Assembly (NCBI RefSeq): GCF_009389715.1
Contig: NW_024068013.1
Coordinates: 235,900 to 299,899 of the forward strand
DNA: 64,000 nucleotides
Reading direction: 5' to 3'
From: Phoenix dactylifera
Taxonomy: Eukaryota > Streptophyta > Magnoliopsida > Arecales > Arecaceae
Below the pieces are notes generated by a model. It saw nothing but the letters and a program-made list of their open reading frames with translations. It did not search any database and was not told where the DNA came from. The position numbers were made by a program, and so were the translations under genes. Below, piece after piece: positions 1 to 10,950 of this stretch. Within the stretch, counting starts at the first letter, position 1; every line of letters begins with the position of its first letter.

Positions 1-1770
1 AAGCCAAACATGAGCCAAGCTCAAGCTAGCTAACCTAATTTCAAGTGGAGCATGAGCTATTCACAATCAGTTTGTTTATGATTTTTTATGAAAAATTGAG
101 ATTAGTTTGTAGTAATCAATCTAATTTAATTTAATTTTATAGTTACAATAATTCCATCTATATAATTTATATTAATCTGTACTAAATAATTATAAAATTA
201 TTATATTACTATTTTATATAATATAATAATAAATAAAATAATATATAGTATATAAATTATTTTAATTATTATTTTGTGCTAATTCGAGCTGAACTCGTGC
301 TAGCTCATGAATTGCTTGGACTATTTTCTAGCCTAACCGTAGGAGTAAAATATAGAAAAATAAATGGCAACCATCAATCTACCAATTGATTGCATGTTTA
401 ATTTCATACATACTATCACTTAGACTAGGATTCAATTATTAATTTCAATAAAAAATAACAAAAAGTTACTATAACCAAACCCTAGATGGTAGTCTAATGA
501 AGGAGGAGTCGCATGAATCTCTTCGCAATGGCTTCTTTATTAGACTTAAATTCTTTGAAGCCCTGCAGCCGATCAAGTTTACCATTTTGTTTCCACTAGA
601 GGAAGCCAGGTTATTCGTTAGTTGATTCTTTTCATCCTGAATCACGAGGGCATTATATAAACTATTTTAAAGCATGTAATTTAATTGAATGGCCACAATG
701 CCGAGTTAAGCTCTCAGAAGAAGGGCCACCCTCTTTCAAGGTGGAAAAAAAAAACACTCTCAGAGTGGAACACTACCTGCAGGTTTCCATGCTAACGAGG
801 GGCATCCTCTTTATCTCCGCCAAAGTCCTCGGAGGCCTTTGAGGGAGAAGAAGAGCAAGCACCTCGGATTTCATCGCCGACTAATTAACAATCTGTTTCT
901 GATAATCCTCTCCAGTTGAAAAGATACTGCATAACTCTGCTCCTCATTTAGCTTGGTAAGATTGAAGGACTCGACAACTACTCTTAGTTGCCAAGCTAAA
1001 CGGAGCACATCCATATATTTATAGTAGGATAAAGGAGTTGAAGTGCTGTGCGCCAAGGCCATGGATTGTTCCCTCTAATCTCAGCCATTTCTATATTATT
1101 CTTTATCTTACCTGTTTAGGGCCACTTGTTTTTGAACTTCCATGATATAGATGGACTTTGATCATATATGGTGAAGGATGTTCTAGGTGATTGTTGTAGT
1201 ACTAGTAACTTCGATAGAATCAGTTCTTAACTGGGGTCGGCAGAAACTTGGATATCGAGTCACTAGGTGTCCATTCTTGTTCATGGGAAGACAAGATACA
1301 CTTCTAATGCACGTTCACTAGAGACTATATTCCTAGTTGATCTTGTTAATGAGATCTTATCCATAATCTAGAAAAGTGAGCGCAAGGTCAATTAGCATTT
1401 AGCTATAGCCCTGAATTTTTCGACAATGAATTGTTCCAAAGTATGACAAGATTTTGTAGACACTGAGGTGGGGCCAGAGCTAACCAATATCTTCGATTTG
1501 GGTGTTCCTGGCCGCATCATCCCCAGGGAGAATTGGTTCATGAGCTAAAGCTAGTGTCTAGTGGAGCCCAAGTGGCTTGTTCCCTTCACGTTGACTTGAT
1601 GAAAAATATGTCAAACAACATTATTTTCTTTCTCTGAAAACAAAAAGTCGAGCACTAGAAGTTGCCCACAAGTTTTGGCACTTGTCTTCATCAGGTGAGG
1701 AATACCAATATTCTCGTTAGTGGCACCTCTCATTTTCGTAAAAGATAAGATAATTTGTTGGAGTATCTAA
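1..1770. other. AT-rich spacer, no gene seen
   Basis: I see no recognisable gene here. Bases 1-340 have an AT-rich core between GC-richer edges carrying AGCTCAAGCTAGC and GTGCTAGCTCATG, which are loosely inverted relative to each other and could be an old MITE-like element, but no clean terminal repeats or target duplication are visible. The 63-codon minus frame at 871-1062 has no recognisable domain. The rest looks like decayed repeat sequence. Confidence 0.4.
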
Positions 1771-2477
1771 CACGCCCCCGACCCTAGAATCACAATTCGA
1801 GGTATGACAGCCGCCGCATACTCACAGAGCTGGCCCTATAAGCATGCAAGATGTTCAACTTGCCAATGAATTCAATATAACCTGTGAACTATACAATTCA
1901 TACATAGGAGATAGTGAATATTAGAATAAATAAACTATTAACCCAAAATATTGCATATATTATACACGCCACACAAGTCATACCACAGAGATTCTTCTAA
2001 ATTTTACAACCCTAAACTTTTAGTGTTTAAGTTATTTATACATCATTCGGAAAACATTATAATATACACACACTAATCAAACCAATTATACTATCTACAA
2101 GAACTGCATTGCCTCTAATATTTTTCTAAATGTCGATACTAGTCTAGAGTCTGGAACCTGGATCTGAAAAAATAGATGAAGATTATGAGATTCACAAGTT
2201 AGTAAGTAACATGTATACTTTATAAAACAAATTCAAGCCATATTAATAATGCGATTCCTTTAAATCATATGACATAGCATTTATTATCAACAATTTCCAT
2301 GTTCTAAAATTGCATATTATCTTTTCAATAATATCAACAAAAAGAATCAATACATCATATTAGAGTCCAATATGGGCCATTATCATAACGTACTCATATT
2401 TATATACTAGAATTCAGGTACCCAGTCCTTTTAGCTCTACAACCCTAATTGCAGCGCATGTATACCCCTATGGCTAA

Positions 2478-2630
2478 GGTATCACCATGATAACCCTTGT
2501 GGTGGGGTCACCACGAAGACCCCCATGATAGGGATCACCACGATCACTCCCATGCCAGGGTCGCAACACTATATCTCTATGGCAGGGTATCACCATGATC
2601 ACCCCCATGGTGGGGATCATTATACAATCA
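2478..2630. repeat. Minisatellite, about 27-bp units
   Basis: About five degenerate copies of a 27-28 bp unit built on ATCACCATGATCACCCCCAT followed by GGTGGGG or a variant stand head to tail inside the LTR remnant. Confidence 0.7.
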
Positions 2631-2669
2631 AGTCCGAACTTATACATAGTTGCGCTAAGATTTAGATGA

Positions 2670-2731
2670 TACATACATACATACATACATACATACATAC
2701 ATACATACATACGTGCATATATATATATATA
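2670..2731. repeat. (CATA)n plus (TA)n microsatellite
   Basis: Bases 2670-2712 are an uninterrupted run of about ten CATA units, followed by a short (AT)n run at about 2716-2731. Confidence 0.95.
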
Positions 2732-3011
2732 ATTATAATTTAAGCATTTTTTTTTATGAAACTGCTTTGAAGTGTACCATCCAATATGCAATATTTATGA
2801 TTTTATATGCCTGATCCAATCATAATAGGTATCACCATCCAATTTAATTAACAGAACCAAAATCACTAGTTAATTATCCATATTTATAGAGATTTCATAC
2901 GTGACTATATTTGAATTTATCATAATAATTTATACCATTTTGAATAATTTATATGACAAGAGTAACATGTAAATCAGACAGATAAAATATGGTTTGGACT
3001 ATTCTCATCAT

Positions 3012-3195
3012 GGAATAGCTTCCACGAGCTTATGCATGTAATAGTGTCCATGGGCTTACATGTACGATAGCTTTCAATGGTTTACATGTGGGCTAGCCTC
3101 CACAAACTTATGTGTGGGATAGCCTTTACGGGTTTACATGTGGAATAGCCTCCACGGGCTTATGCGTGGGATAGGATCTACGAGCTTATGCATGA
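3012..3195. repeat. Minisatellite, about 26-bp units
   Basis: About seven degenerate copies of a 26-27 bp unit of the form ATAGCCTCCACGGGCTTA followed by TGTGTGGG occur in tandem. The block is unrelated in sequence to the minisatellite at 2478-2630 but lies in the same LTR remnant. Confidence 0.7.
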
Positions 3196-3319
3196 AATTT
3201 CGTCAGTTATGGACTGGGTCATGATTTTGGTTAGTTCAAAGATGGAAAAATATTGCTATGAAACATGAAAATCAAGTTAATGAAAAATAGATGATATGAC
3301 ATAAGAAACTGTTCCTCTG

Positions 3320-4295
3320 AAAGGTGGCTTGGAGCTGGCTGCCGACGAGATTGGTGCTATGAGGGCGGGGACTAGGCATTCAACCTCAGTGCCCTAGGTG
3401 CTGGTTGGATGAGACCGTGGACCACGCTCTATTTCAGTGCGAGCTAGCTAAGAGGATCTAGAGGCTCGTCGATATCCTGCTGAATGCTCGATGCCATTCG
3501 GGCCCCTTAATGCAGGCGCGTAGATGGTGAGCCACCACCCCTCAGACTCGGTACGTGGCTATAGTAGTGACTTATACTGCTTACCATATCTAGCTGATCA
3601 TGAATTTCTGGACATTTAGAAAGAAAAACCCTACACCTAGGTTCGTCGTGCAGTGGGCCCACGTATAGGTGGAGAAGATCACCCATGTAGGTCCATTGGA
3701 TGAGCCTTAAATAGCCCGAGGCATCTGAGGCTCTACATCTTCTCTTGTAGCACCACAGACGATGTTCTTCACCTAGGAGCCCTCGCCCATGAGTTTTCTC
3801 AAGATCAATTTCAATAGATGCGTGTTAGATGGTGGCATGGCGAGTGATGTAAGTTTCGCCATCAGAGGTCCGGACTCTAGGATAATTGTTACTGGTGGGT
3901 GCCAGATCTTCGACACTTTTATTCTAAGGGCAGAGCTGAGAGTGGCGTAAGCTGGTCTGGGTCATGCCCGACGTGTTATATGGGCCAGAGTAGTCTTGCT
4001 CGAGAGAGATTCGGCCATGGTGATCGGCTGGATCTAGGAGGCACTGTTGCATGGGTGGGTGTCACCCATTGCTCCGGGATATTTGGACCATGGTTAATGG
4101 TGACGTTGCCTTTCAGGCCGAGCATGTTTATAAAGAGATTAATGGAGCCACGGATTAGGTGGTCTTGTTTGTGGCCGATCACTCGAGAGAGGAGCCTGTG
4201 GGTTGGAAAAAGGGAGTTGCCTAGAGCACTCCAAGACTTGCTATTTTATAGCTTTTTTGCATATATCTATACTAGAAGTATATGAATTATCCACC

Positions 4296-4334
<39 letters not shown>
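3320..4334 (+). mobile_element. 5'-truncated LINE: zf-RVT, RNase H and poly(A)
   Basis: This is the 3' end of a plant non-LTR retrotransposon. At 3387-3460 the plus strand reads a reverse-transcriptase zinc-binding motif, CPRCWLDETVDHALFQC, followed by a stop. From about 3798 it reads an RNase H-like domain beginning LKINFNRCVLDGGMASDVSF and continuing past internal stops to near 4285. The aspartate usually found in the opening motif of this domain (KVNFDG in related proteins) is not present. A pure run of about 37 A residues at 4298-4334 is the expected poly(A) tail. Endonuclease and reverse transcriptase are missing, so the copy is dead and 5'-truncated. No target duplication was found by eye. 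It ends 77 bp from the stop codon of the minus-strand PPR gene. Confidence 0.8.
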
Positions 4335-4338
<4 letters not shown>

Positions 4339-4411
4339 TACGTCCAAACAGACGAAGCACCAACAACAGGGACTAACCCCATCCAAAGCACAGCGTATTA
4401 AATTCCCTTCT

Positions 4412-6247
4412 CTATTTCCTAGAGCTCTCATTAAACGCCCCAATTCCAGTGAGGTAGGCCTGGTCCTTGAGCTGCCACCACAGCAACTCCAACACCATCT
4501 CCAATCCAGCATCATAGACTTCCCCTGTCAAGAACTTCCTCACATTCCCTTCCACCTCCACCCAACTGCACCCTGGGGGCTTCTTCATCCCTCGGCTCCT
4601 CATCAGTGCCCGCACCCTTGCCACTCCCTCCCACCTCCGAGCCTTCGCATATATGTTCGACAACAGCACATAGTTTCCGGCATTTTCTGGCTCCAACTCC
4701 ATCAAATGCCTCACTGCCTCCTCCCCAATCTCCACATTCGAATAACTCCGGCATGCACTCAAAAGTGCTCCCCAGACACCAGCGTTCCTTCGAACACCTG
4801 GAGGCATGTCATCAGTGATCAACCTATAAGCTTCATCGACCCATCCAGCCCGGCCGAGCAAGTCGACGACACACATGTAATGTTCGACGGTCGGAGCAAT
4901 GCAGTACTCATCCTTCATCATTTGAAAGTATCCCCTCCCCTCGTCCACCATGCCAGCATGACTGCAAGCATTTAAAACCGAAACAAAACAGATGGCATCA
5001 GGCTTCAAACCGGCTTCTTTTAATTCATCAAACACTCCAATAGCATCCTTGCCGCGCCCATGAATGCCAAATCCAGCAATCATAGAGCTATAGCATATCA
5101 GGTCCTTCCGCTTCCACCCTCGAAACAAATCATATGCCCTGTCCAAATCTCCGCATTTGGAATGCAGATCGATGAGCGCAGCCACTGTGTGGCTGTTCAA
5201 TAGCTCGGCATGGCGATGGTCGATGTAGTTTTGGATCCAATTCGCCAAACTTCGAGACCCTGACTGGGCACACACAGAGACAATGGTTGCAATGGTGGCA
5301 TGGTTGGGCTCCACCTTGCATTGGCCAGTGGTGCTCAGCATGAGCTTGAAGAGATTCAGGGCTTCATCATTGAGTTCGGCATGCGAATAAGCCGAGATCA
5401 TCGCATTCCATGTAGCAACATCGCGCTTGGTCATCTCATCAAACATCGACCGAGCAGCCGATATATCCCCACACTTGCCATAGCCAGTGATCATGGCAGT
5501 GCTCGCCACTGGGCTCTTCTCTCCATTAGCTAATGCCGACTCAAAGATCTCGAGGGCAAAATCCATCTGACCCAACGCAGCGTAGCCACCAATCATCTCA
5601 ACCCATGTGAAAGTGTTCTTCTCGGGCATACTCTCGAATAAGCAACGGGCAGCCCCCATATCCCCGGCCTGGGCATACACGGCGATCATCGTATTCCAAG
5701 CTTGGACATCCTTCAGTCCATATCTAAGAATGTTATCAAACACCTTACGTGCTTCCACCAAGCACTTGCACCTTCCGTAGAAATCGATAAGAGTAGTCTG
5801 AACACGAGCATCGAGCTGAAATCCATGCTTGAATGCATGAGCGTGAATCTGTCCTCCTTCATGCAAAGCCGATAATTGAAGACAAGCTTTTAATAGGGAC
5901 GACAAGGTGAATGTGAGAGGCTTTATCCCTGGCCTTCGGCTCATTTGGGTATACAATAATAGAGCCTCTTTCCAAGAGCTACTGCTATTTGACAGCGAAT
6001 AGCCTCGGATTAAGGCGGTCCAGACGAAGACGTTGGGGTTGCGGACGGCGTCGGCGATGTCTCGGGCGTGATCCAAAAAGCCGAGCTCGGCTAACGTCCG
6101 GACGAGCTTCGTGGCGACGAAGTCATTCTGGGACTGGCCGCTGGCCACGACGTGGGCGTGAACCTGCTTCAGCTGGCGGACACCTGCGCACCGCCGCACC
6201 AGCCCGACCACGCGCTCCTCCTCCGCTCGGCTCCAACGCCGCGCCAT
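4412..6247 (-). CDS. PLS-class PPR protein with E/E+-type C terminus
   Basis: This is an intronless 611-residue frame typical of plant pentatricopeptide repeat proteins, which bind organellar RNA one base per repeat. The N terminus (about residues 20-60) has the usual LKQVHAHVV and LVRTLAELG helices. PLS repeats run from about residue 70 to 500, with hallmark strings such as NVFVWTALIRGYSL, DVATWNAMISAYSHA, DLICYSSMIAGFGIHG and EHYMCVVDLLGRAG. The end has the E motif (AGVWGALLSACRSY, GNYVLLSNIYAKA) and an E+-like stretch (PGCSWVEVEGNVRKF), with no DYW deaminase. Proteins of this class usually take part in C-to-U editing in mitochondria or plastids, recruiting a deaminase in trans. The target is unknown and no transit peptide is obvious. 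The start is the first ATG in the frame and sits 2 bp from the start of the divergent PPR gene. It looks intact. Confidence 0.93.
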   Translation of the reverse strand: MARRWSRAEEERVVGLVRRCAGVRQLKQVHAHVVASGQSQNDFVATKLVRTLAELGFLDHARDIADAVRNPNVFVWTALIRGYSLSNSSSSWKEALLLYTQMSRRPGIKPLTFTLSSLLKACLQLSALHEGGQIHAHAFKHGFQLDARVQTTLIDFYGRCKCLVEARKVFDNILRYGLKDVQAWNTMIAVYAQAGDMGAARCLFESMPEKNTFTWVEMIGGYAALGQMDFALEIFESALANGEKSPVASTAMITGYGKCGDISAARSMFDEMTKRDVATWNAMISAYSHAELNDEALNLFKLMLSTTGQCKVEPNHATIATIVSVCAQSGSRSLANWIQNYIDHRHAELLNSHTVAALIDLHSKCGDLDRAYDLFRGWKRKDLICYSSMIAGFGIHGRGKDAIGVFDELKEAGLKPDAICFVSVLNACSHAGMVDEGRGYFQMMKDEYCIAPTVEHYMCVVDLLGRAGWVDEAYRLITDDMPPGVRRNAGVWGALLSACRSYSNVEIGEEAVRHLMELEPENAGNYVLLSNIYAKARRWEGVARVRALMRSRGMKKPPGCSWVEVEGNVRKFLTGEVYDAGLEMVLELLWWQLKDQAYLTGIGAFNESSRK

Positions 6248-6249
6248 CT

Positions 6250-7623
6250 ATGATCGCACTCCCGCGAGCAAGATGCTTAGCTCTCTTGGAACTTTCGTTG
6301 TGCAGGAAGCAGGTGAAGCAGATCCACGCGCAGATGATCGCGAACTCTCTCCTTTGCCAGCCTCTTGCCGTGGGGAAGCTTATCGAGCGCTACTTTGCCG
6401 TCCTGGGCGGCGCCGACGACGCCCGTCTCGTCTTCCGGCACGCGGACGTGGAGCCCGAGGGCAGGGCGTTCGTGTGGAACGTGATGATCCGTTGCTGCCC
6501 ACCGCAAGAGTCTCTTCTTCTTTACGCCCAGGAAATAACGAGGAAGCGAGTAATAATGCCGGATAGCTTCACCTATACCTACGTCCTTAGAGCGTGCGCT
6601 CGATTGAGTGCTCTGACAGTAGGAAGGCAGGTGCACGCCCAGATTCTGAAGGCCGTGGTCGCGTCGCCCGTGGCGGTCCAGACGACGGCCATCTACTTCT
6701 ACGCGAGCTGCAAGGATATCGATTCCGCCCGTCACCTGTTCGACGAAATGACTACCAGAAGTCGCGTGACCTGGAATGCCTTGATGACCGGTTACTGCGT
6801 CAACGGTTTGGCCAAGGAAGCGCTGGCTTTGTTGAAAACTATGTTGGAAGAAGGCATGAAGCCCACAGACAGGACTGCTGTGTCCCTTCTCTCTGCTTGC
6901 TCTCAGCTCGGAGATTTGGCGATGGCGAGCGCTGCACATGCTTACGTATACAAAACTGTTCCATTTCACCAAGATTGCTTATTTATCGGCACCGGGTTGA
7001 TCGACATGTACTCCAAATGCGGATGCCTGAGCAGTGCTTCAAGAGTGTTTGAAAGAATGAGCAAAAGAAACGTTTTGACATGGAGTGCGATGATGACTGG
7101 CCTCGCATTCCATGGCAAAGGCAAGGCAGCTATGGAGTTGCTGGAAGTGATGGAAAAGGACGGCGTAGCACCCAATGCTATCACATTCACTTGCTTACTC
7201 TCTGCTTGCTGTCACGCTGGGCTGGTGGACGAGGGCCTCCACCTGTTCGACGCCATGGACAGGTTCGGCGTCGAGCCTAGAATGCAGCATTATGGTTGCA
7301 TGGTGGACCTCCTCGGGCGGGCGGGGATGGTGGAAGAAGCTCACGGCTTTGTAAAGAGAATGCCAGTGGAGCCAGACGCAGTTGTATGGAGAGCACTTCT
7401 AGGGGCTTGCGTGACCCACGGACACGTCGAGCTCGGCGAGGAGGTCGGGAAGATTCTGCTGCAGATCGAACGGGCAGCGACAACGACACCTAGAACCTGT
7501 GAAGACTTCTTAGCACTATCAAACGTGTATGCATCGGCAGAGAGGTGGGAGGATGTCACAGCATTAAGAGAAGCAATGAGGCACAGTGGAGTACGTAACA
7601 GAGCAGGTTGCAGTTCAGTTTAA
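6250..7623 (+). CDS. PLS-class PPR protein, MEF20-like layout
   Basis: This is an intronless frame of 457 residues from the ATG at 6250. The frame is open upstream to 5989, but that stretch is the GC-rich antisense of the other PPR gene and encodes an arginine-rich sequence unlike a PPR start, so I prefer 6250. The N terminus reads KQVKQIHAQMIANSLL. PPR repeats follow (RVTWNALMTGYCVNG, FIGTGLIDMYSKCGCL, NVLTWSAMMTGLAFHGKG, QHYGCMVDLLGRAG). An E-type end contains CEDFLALSNVYASAERWEDV and stops at AGCSSV, short of a full E+ or DYW domain. From memory, the order of segments resembles Arabidopsis At3g18970 (MEF20, a mitochondrial editing factor); this is recall, not a search. Likely role: organellar RNA binding or editing. 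Its promoter must lie in the coding region of the minus-strand neighbour. Confidence 0.92.
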   Translation: MIALPRARCLALLELSLCRKQVKQIHAQMIANSLLCQPLAVGKLIERYFAVLGGADDARLVFRHADVEPEGRAFVWNVMIRCCPPQESLLLYAQEITRKRVIMPDSFTYTYVLRACARLSALTVGRQVHAQILKAVVASPVAVQTTAIYFYASCKDIDSARHLFDEMTTRSRVTWNALMTGYCVNGLAKEALALLKTMLEEGMKPTDRTAVSLLSACSQLGDLAMASAAHAYVYKTVPFHQDCLFIGTGLIDMYSKCGCLSSASRVFERMSKRNVLTWSAMMTGLAFHGKGKAAMELLEVMEKDGVAPNAITFTCLLSACCHAGLVDEGLHLFDAMDRFGVEPRMQHYGCMVDLLGRAGMVEEAHGFVKRMPVEPDAVVWRALLGACVTHGHVELGEEVGKILLQIERAATTTPRTCEDFLALSNVYASAERWEDVTALREAMRHSGVRNRAGCSSV

Positions 7624-8580
7624 GCTGGATCAAGAGGAAAACGGTGAACTTGTTCAGGGTATAACAAAAAATTAACTTATTTAGAAAGGAAATGAAATCG
7701 TCTTCTAGACTTGCAACCACAACAAACATGCACAACGTCAATATCCATGCATGAAAGCGACTCTAGTTACAAACGTGTGCACAAATAAAATTACCAACAG
7801 CTAGATTCCCCCTTCGGAACAATTTCTTCAAGCTGGAGCTTACTTTCTAGCGTTCAAGTTGCGCTGTGAAAGAACTGTATAATTACCTGCCACAAGTAAA
7901 CCATCAAACTGGAAAAGAACAACAAAAATAGAAAACAGATGACCTCATCCTGAGGTAGCTATAATATCAAAAGATCTGATGTGTTAGATGCTAATATCAC
8001 TATTATCAGTTTCGTCATAGAGATTTAGTTGCATTGACAAATTAATCAATACAAGACAGCATAGCAAAAATCTACATCTTCTATTGCAAAAATAAACATT
8101 GTACAAAGCAATACCACCTGGGATATCAAAAATCAAAAAGAGAGGGCAAAAAAATCAACAACACCGGATCCTTGTGAGCGAAATTGTAGTCACATACTTC
8201 TTCCTTGATTCTGGATCCGTTCGAGCTCATCATTCTAGTTCCTCGTCATTATAAAACTAGTTCCCAATTAGCTGAATAGAGTGGAAAAGTACAAGCATTC
8301 TAGTACCATCATTTTAAAGACTACTCCATGATATGGCTCGGTTTGTCAGCCCTAAAATCAGACGATGACACATATCCAATAAAATCAGCAGCCAATCAAA
8401 TCTCCGAATAGTCAACATGATCGATTATAGTTTGGTGCAATCATAGTTACTTGAAAAGAAATATTATAACCAATTGGATCAGCAGATAAAGACAACGTTC
8501 GATCACGGTGTACCGAAAAATAAATATCTTAGCCTTACTAATCAGCAAATATAGAAAGCAAAACTGCCCATCCCGTGAAT
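7624..8580. other. Spacer downstream of the PPR gene
   Basis: AT-rich sequence that should include the 3' UTR of the plus-strand PPR gene. I see no other gene, RNA gene or clear transposon end. Confidence 0.5.
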
Positions 8581-8599
8581 CATGGATCCTAACCGTGTA

Positions 8600-9010
8600 G
8601 ATTCATAACCTCTCTTCTATAAATACCAGATATGGAGATCTCTCAGGTATGATGAGAAATTTGAATACCATACTCATATTTCTATCTCTCCTTCATCTCT
8701 CCTAAATACCAAGTATGGGGACCCCTCAGGTATGATGAGAAATTTGAATACCATACTCTCATATTTCTCTTTCTTTCATCTCTTCTAGTTTCTTTTGAAA
8801 CTTAACTTAAGCATCGAAGGGTCCCCAACCAACTGGACACATTCCGATGACCCCTTGATTGTTTTCTATGGTTGTAGATCAACTCCAACGTCGTACGATG
8901 CTCCTCCAACCCAACTTCATTCATCAGTTCGTCTACCCATCAAGTCAGGTTTTGAGCAGCAACAAATTAGCGCTAGAGGAAGATCTCTTTTTTTGAGTTT
9001 TTTCTAAATA
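8600..9010 (+). repeat. Probable LTR promoter segment with duplicated TATA block
   Basis: A block starting CTATAAATACC is followed 83 bp later by a second copy (8621-8703 and 8704-8786), both containing AGGTATGATGAGAAATTTGA and ATACCATACTC. Placed just upstream of a Tat-type gag relic, it is best read as the promoter and R region of a decayed 5' LTR. The first copy keeps TATAAATA; the second has CTAAATACC. Confidence 0.5.
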
Positions 9011-9089
9011 TTTAAGAGAGATGAACTCCAGACGAAACAATCACCATTCCACCAACTAACCTAAGCAAGACTCTAACAACTCCTGACTT

Positions 9090-10790
9090 AGCCCTCAACG
9101 GTCTCTGACTCCACCACTGGCTTCTAAGGCAGCAATGACTGAAAAGTTTAATTTGCTCGTCCAGCAAGTGCAGGCTCTAGCGAAGATAGTTTGAGATGCA
9201 ATGTCTAAGAATGAATGACTAAACCAACAAACTACCGTTGCACCACCAGACTGCCAGGATCGCTCAGCACAATACATTGGTCATTACCCTAAGAACTCTA
9301 GTCGACATCGAGAAGATGGTCTCCCTAGTGCTTATTCTAAAATAGACTCTAGCTCGAGAGATTTGGAATCCCTCTTGTTTGAAAGGCTCTCCAAGAGAGA
9401 AGTCAACCTCAATTGAAGGATCGAGGAGATGAACAACAAAATTAAAGCTATGAGAGAAAAGTAAGCCAACTAGGGAGAAGATATGGAGATTACAACCAAT
9501 ACAACATTCTCCAAGATGATTACGGAAGAACCATTGCTAGAAAGATTTAGGATGCCTTAGTTTGAGGTGTAAGATGGCACCTTTGACCCAATAGATCATC
9601 TCAAGAGCTTTAAGACTCTTATGATGTTACAAAGAGCAATGATGCAGTTTTATGCATAGCTTTTTCTGCCACTCCGAGGAAAATAGTTCGCCTTTGGTAT
9701 TCTGATCTTTGATCAGGATTTGTTTATTCTTTTGATTAGCTTAGCCGCCAGTTCGTGACTCACTTTGTGAGTAGTCGAGGGTAGAAGGACACCACTAGTC
9801 CATTCATGGTGAAGAAGAGGAAAGACAAGTTTCTCAAAAGCTATATCAATTGCTTTAATATGATATGTTGGAGATTCATGATCTGGTTTAGAAGACTATA
9901 GCATCAATAGTGAGGAGAGGGTTGAAATCTTTGTGTTTCTATTTCTTCTTGGAGAAGAGGACTTTCAAGTATCTAGCTGAGCTGCTGTCTCGAAAAGAAA
10001 TATATCAAGGCCTAAGAGGCCATGACAACTCGGAGGGAGGCAATTAAAGGTGGAAATGACAAAAGAAGGGGCCAAGAAGAAAGAGAAGCACCAAGAAAGA
10101 GGCCTGGACATGAAAGGGACAACTGCTGACGTCCGAGGAACCTGCCACTAAGGTTTGAGGGATATACTCCTTTCAACACACCTAAGGCCTAGATCCTGAT
10201 GGAGATAGAACATTGAGATTATTTGAAGTGGCCGAAGAATATGATGACCTATTTAGCCCACCTGAATCCCCAAAAGTATTATTGGTTCCATAAGGATTAC
10301 GTCCACAATACTGAAGAATGCATCCAGTTGGAGGATGAGATCGAGGCTCTTATTCACTGAGGATATCTTGGTTAGTACGAAGAAAACCGATGTTGAAAGA
10401 GGAAGCACAGTAGGAAACTTACCCACCTGAGAAGTTGGAAAACCACTAATTTATAGTGGGGTCATTAATACTATTTTAGGTGGACCTGCAGTAAGAGGGT
10501 CGAGTTTATCAGTCCGTAAAAATTACGTTCGAGTAGCCCAAGTAGGAGATTAGGCCTTAAAGAGGCCAAGATCCGAAGAGGTCATATCTTTTCTCGAACG
10601 CCGACTTGAAGGAGTGCAAACCTCTGATGATGATACAACTGTAATGGCTCTTACAGTAGCAAATTATGATGTAGAATGAATTTAGTGGATAATGGAAGCT
10701 CTACAGATATCTTTTCGACGAGGCATTCTAGAAAATAAATTTACCAACAGATCGGCTAAGGAGGATTGGCTCTTATTTGATTGATAGTTT
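9090..10790 (+). pseudogene. Decayed Ty3/Gypsy gag-protease relic (Tat/Retand-like)
   Basis: Plus-strand reading with many stops and frameshifts gives a Tat-type gag. At about 9500-9640 it reads LERFRMP, DGTFDPIDHLKSFKTLMML. At about 10180-10370 it reads YTPFNTPKA, NPQKYYWFHKDYVHNTEECI and QLEDEIEAL, matching the capsid-to-nucleocapsid linker common in this lineage. At about 10680-10720 the protease active site survives as LVDNGSSTDILF. No reverse transcriptase or integrase follows; the relic stops near the (AC)n tract. It is not functional. Confidence 0.7.
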
Positions 10791-10889
10791 TAGTGACCAT
10801 ACCTATGGAAGGAGTAACCATGCTTCGATCCGGTCACAGCCAACCAAGAATCTCAACAAACGATCGTTGTGATGGACTTCTTATTGTCC

Positions 10890-10895
10890 AACACA

Positions 10896-10947
<52 letters not shown>
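10890..10947. repeat. (AC)n microsatellite
   Basis: Bases 10898-10947 are an unbroken AC/CA dinucleotide run, preceded by a short interrupted AC stretch from 10890. Confidence 0.97.

Positions 10948-10950
<3 letters not shown>

Larger units (their letters stand above)
1771..3230 (-). repeat. Reverse-oriented Ty3-type LTR remnant
   Basis: The left edge reads AACACGCCCCCGACC, close to the reverse complement of the LTR end GGGGCGTGACA seen in the complete Tekay-like element at 37163-46552, and to the similar edge at 57826. The interior is AT-rich, non-coding and contains two minisatellite blocks and a CATA microsatellite. No partner LTR or coding body adjoins it, so it is best read as a solo LTR or LTR fragment. 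Both ends are approximate and no target duplication could be assigned. Confidence 0.45.

Noticed and set aside
24..330. Possible MITE at the left edge
   Set aside because: Edges are only loosely inverted, and no target duplication or terminal repeat can be fixed.
2474..2791. 105-codon minus frame with repeated YVCM
   Set aside because: It is a translation of the (CATA)n microsatellite and the neighbouring minisatellite.
4267..4515. Minus-strand frame with a long phenylalanine run
   Set aside because: It is the LINE poly(A) tract read on the other strand, overlapping the end of the PPR gene in a different frame.
5989..6249. Upstream extension of the plus-strand PPR frame by 87 codons
   Set aside because: It encodes an arginine-rich peptide that is the antisense of the other PPR coding region; PPR-like sequence begins only after the ATG at 6250.
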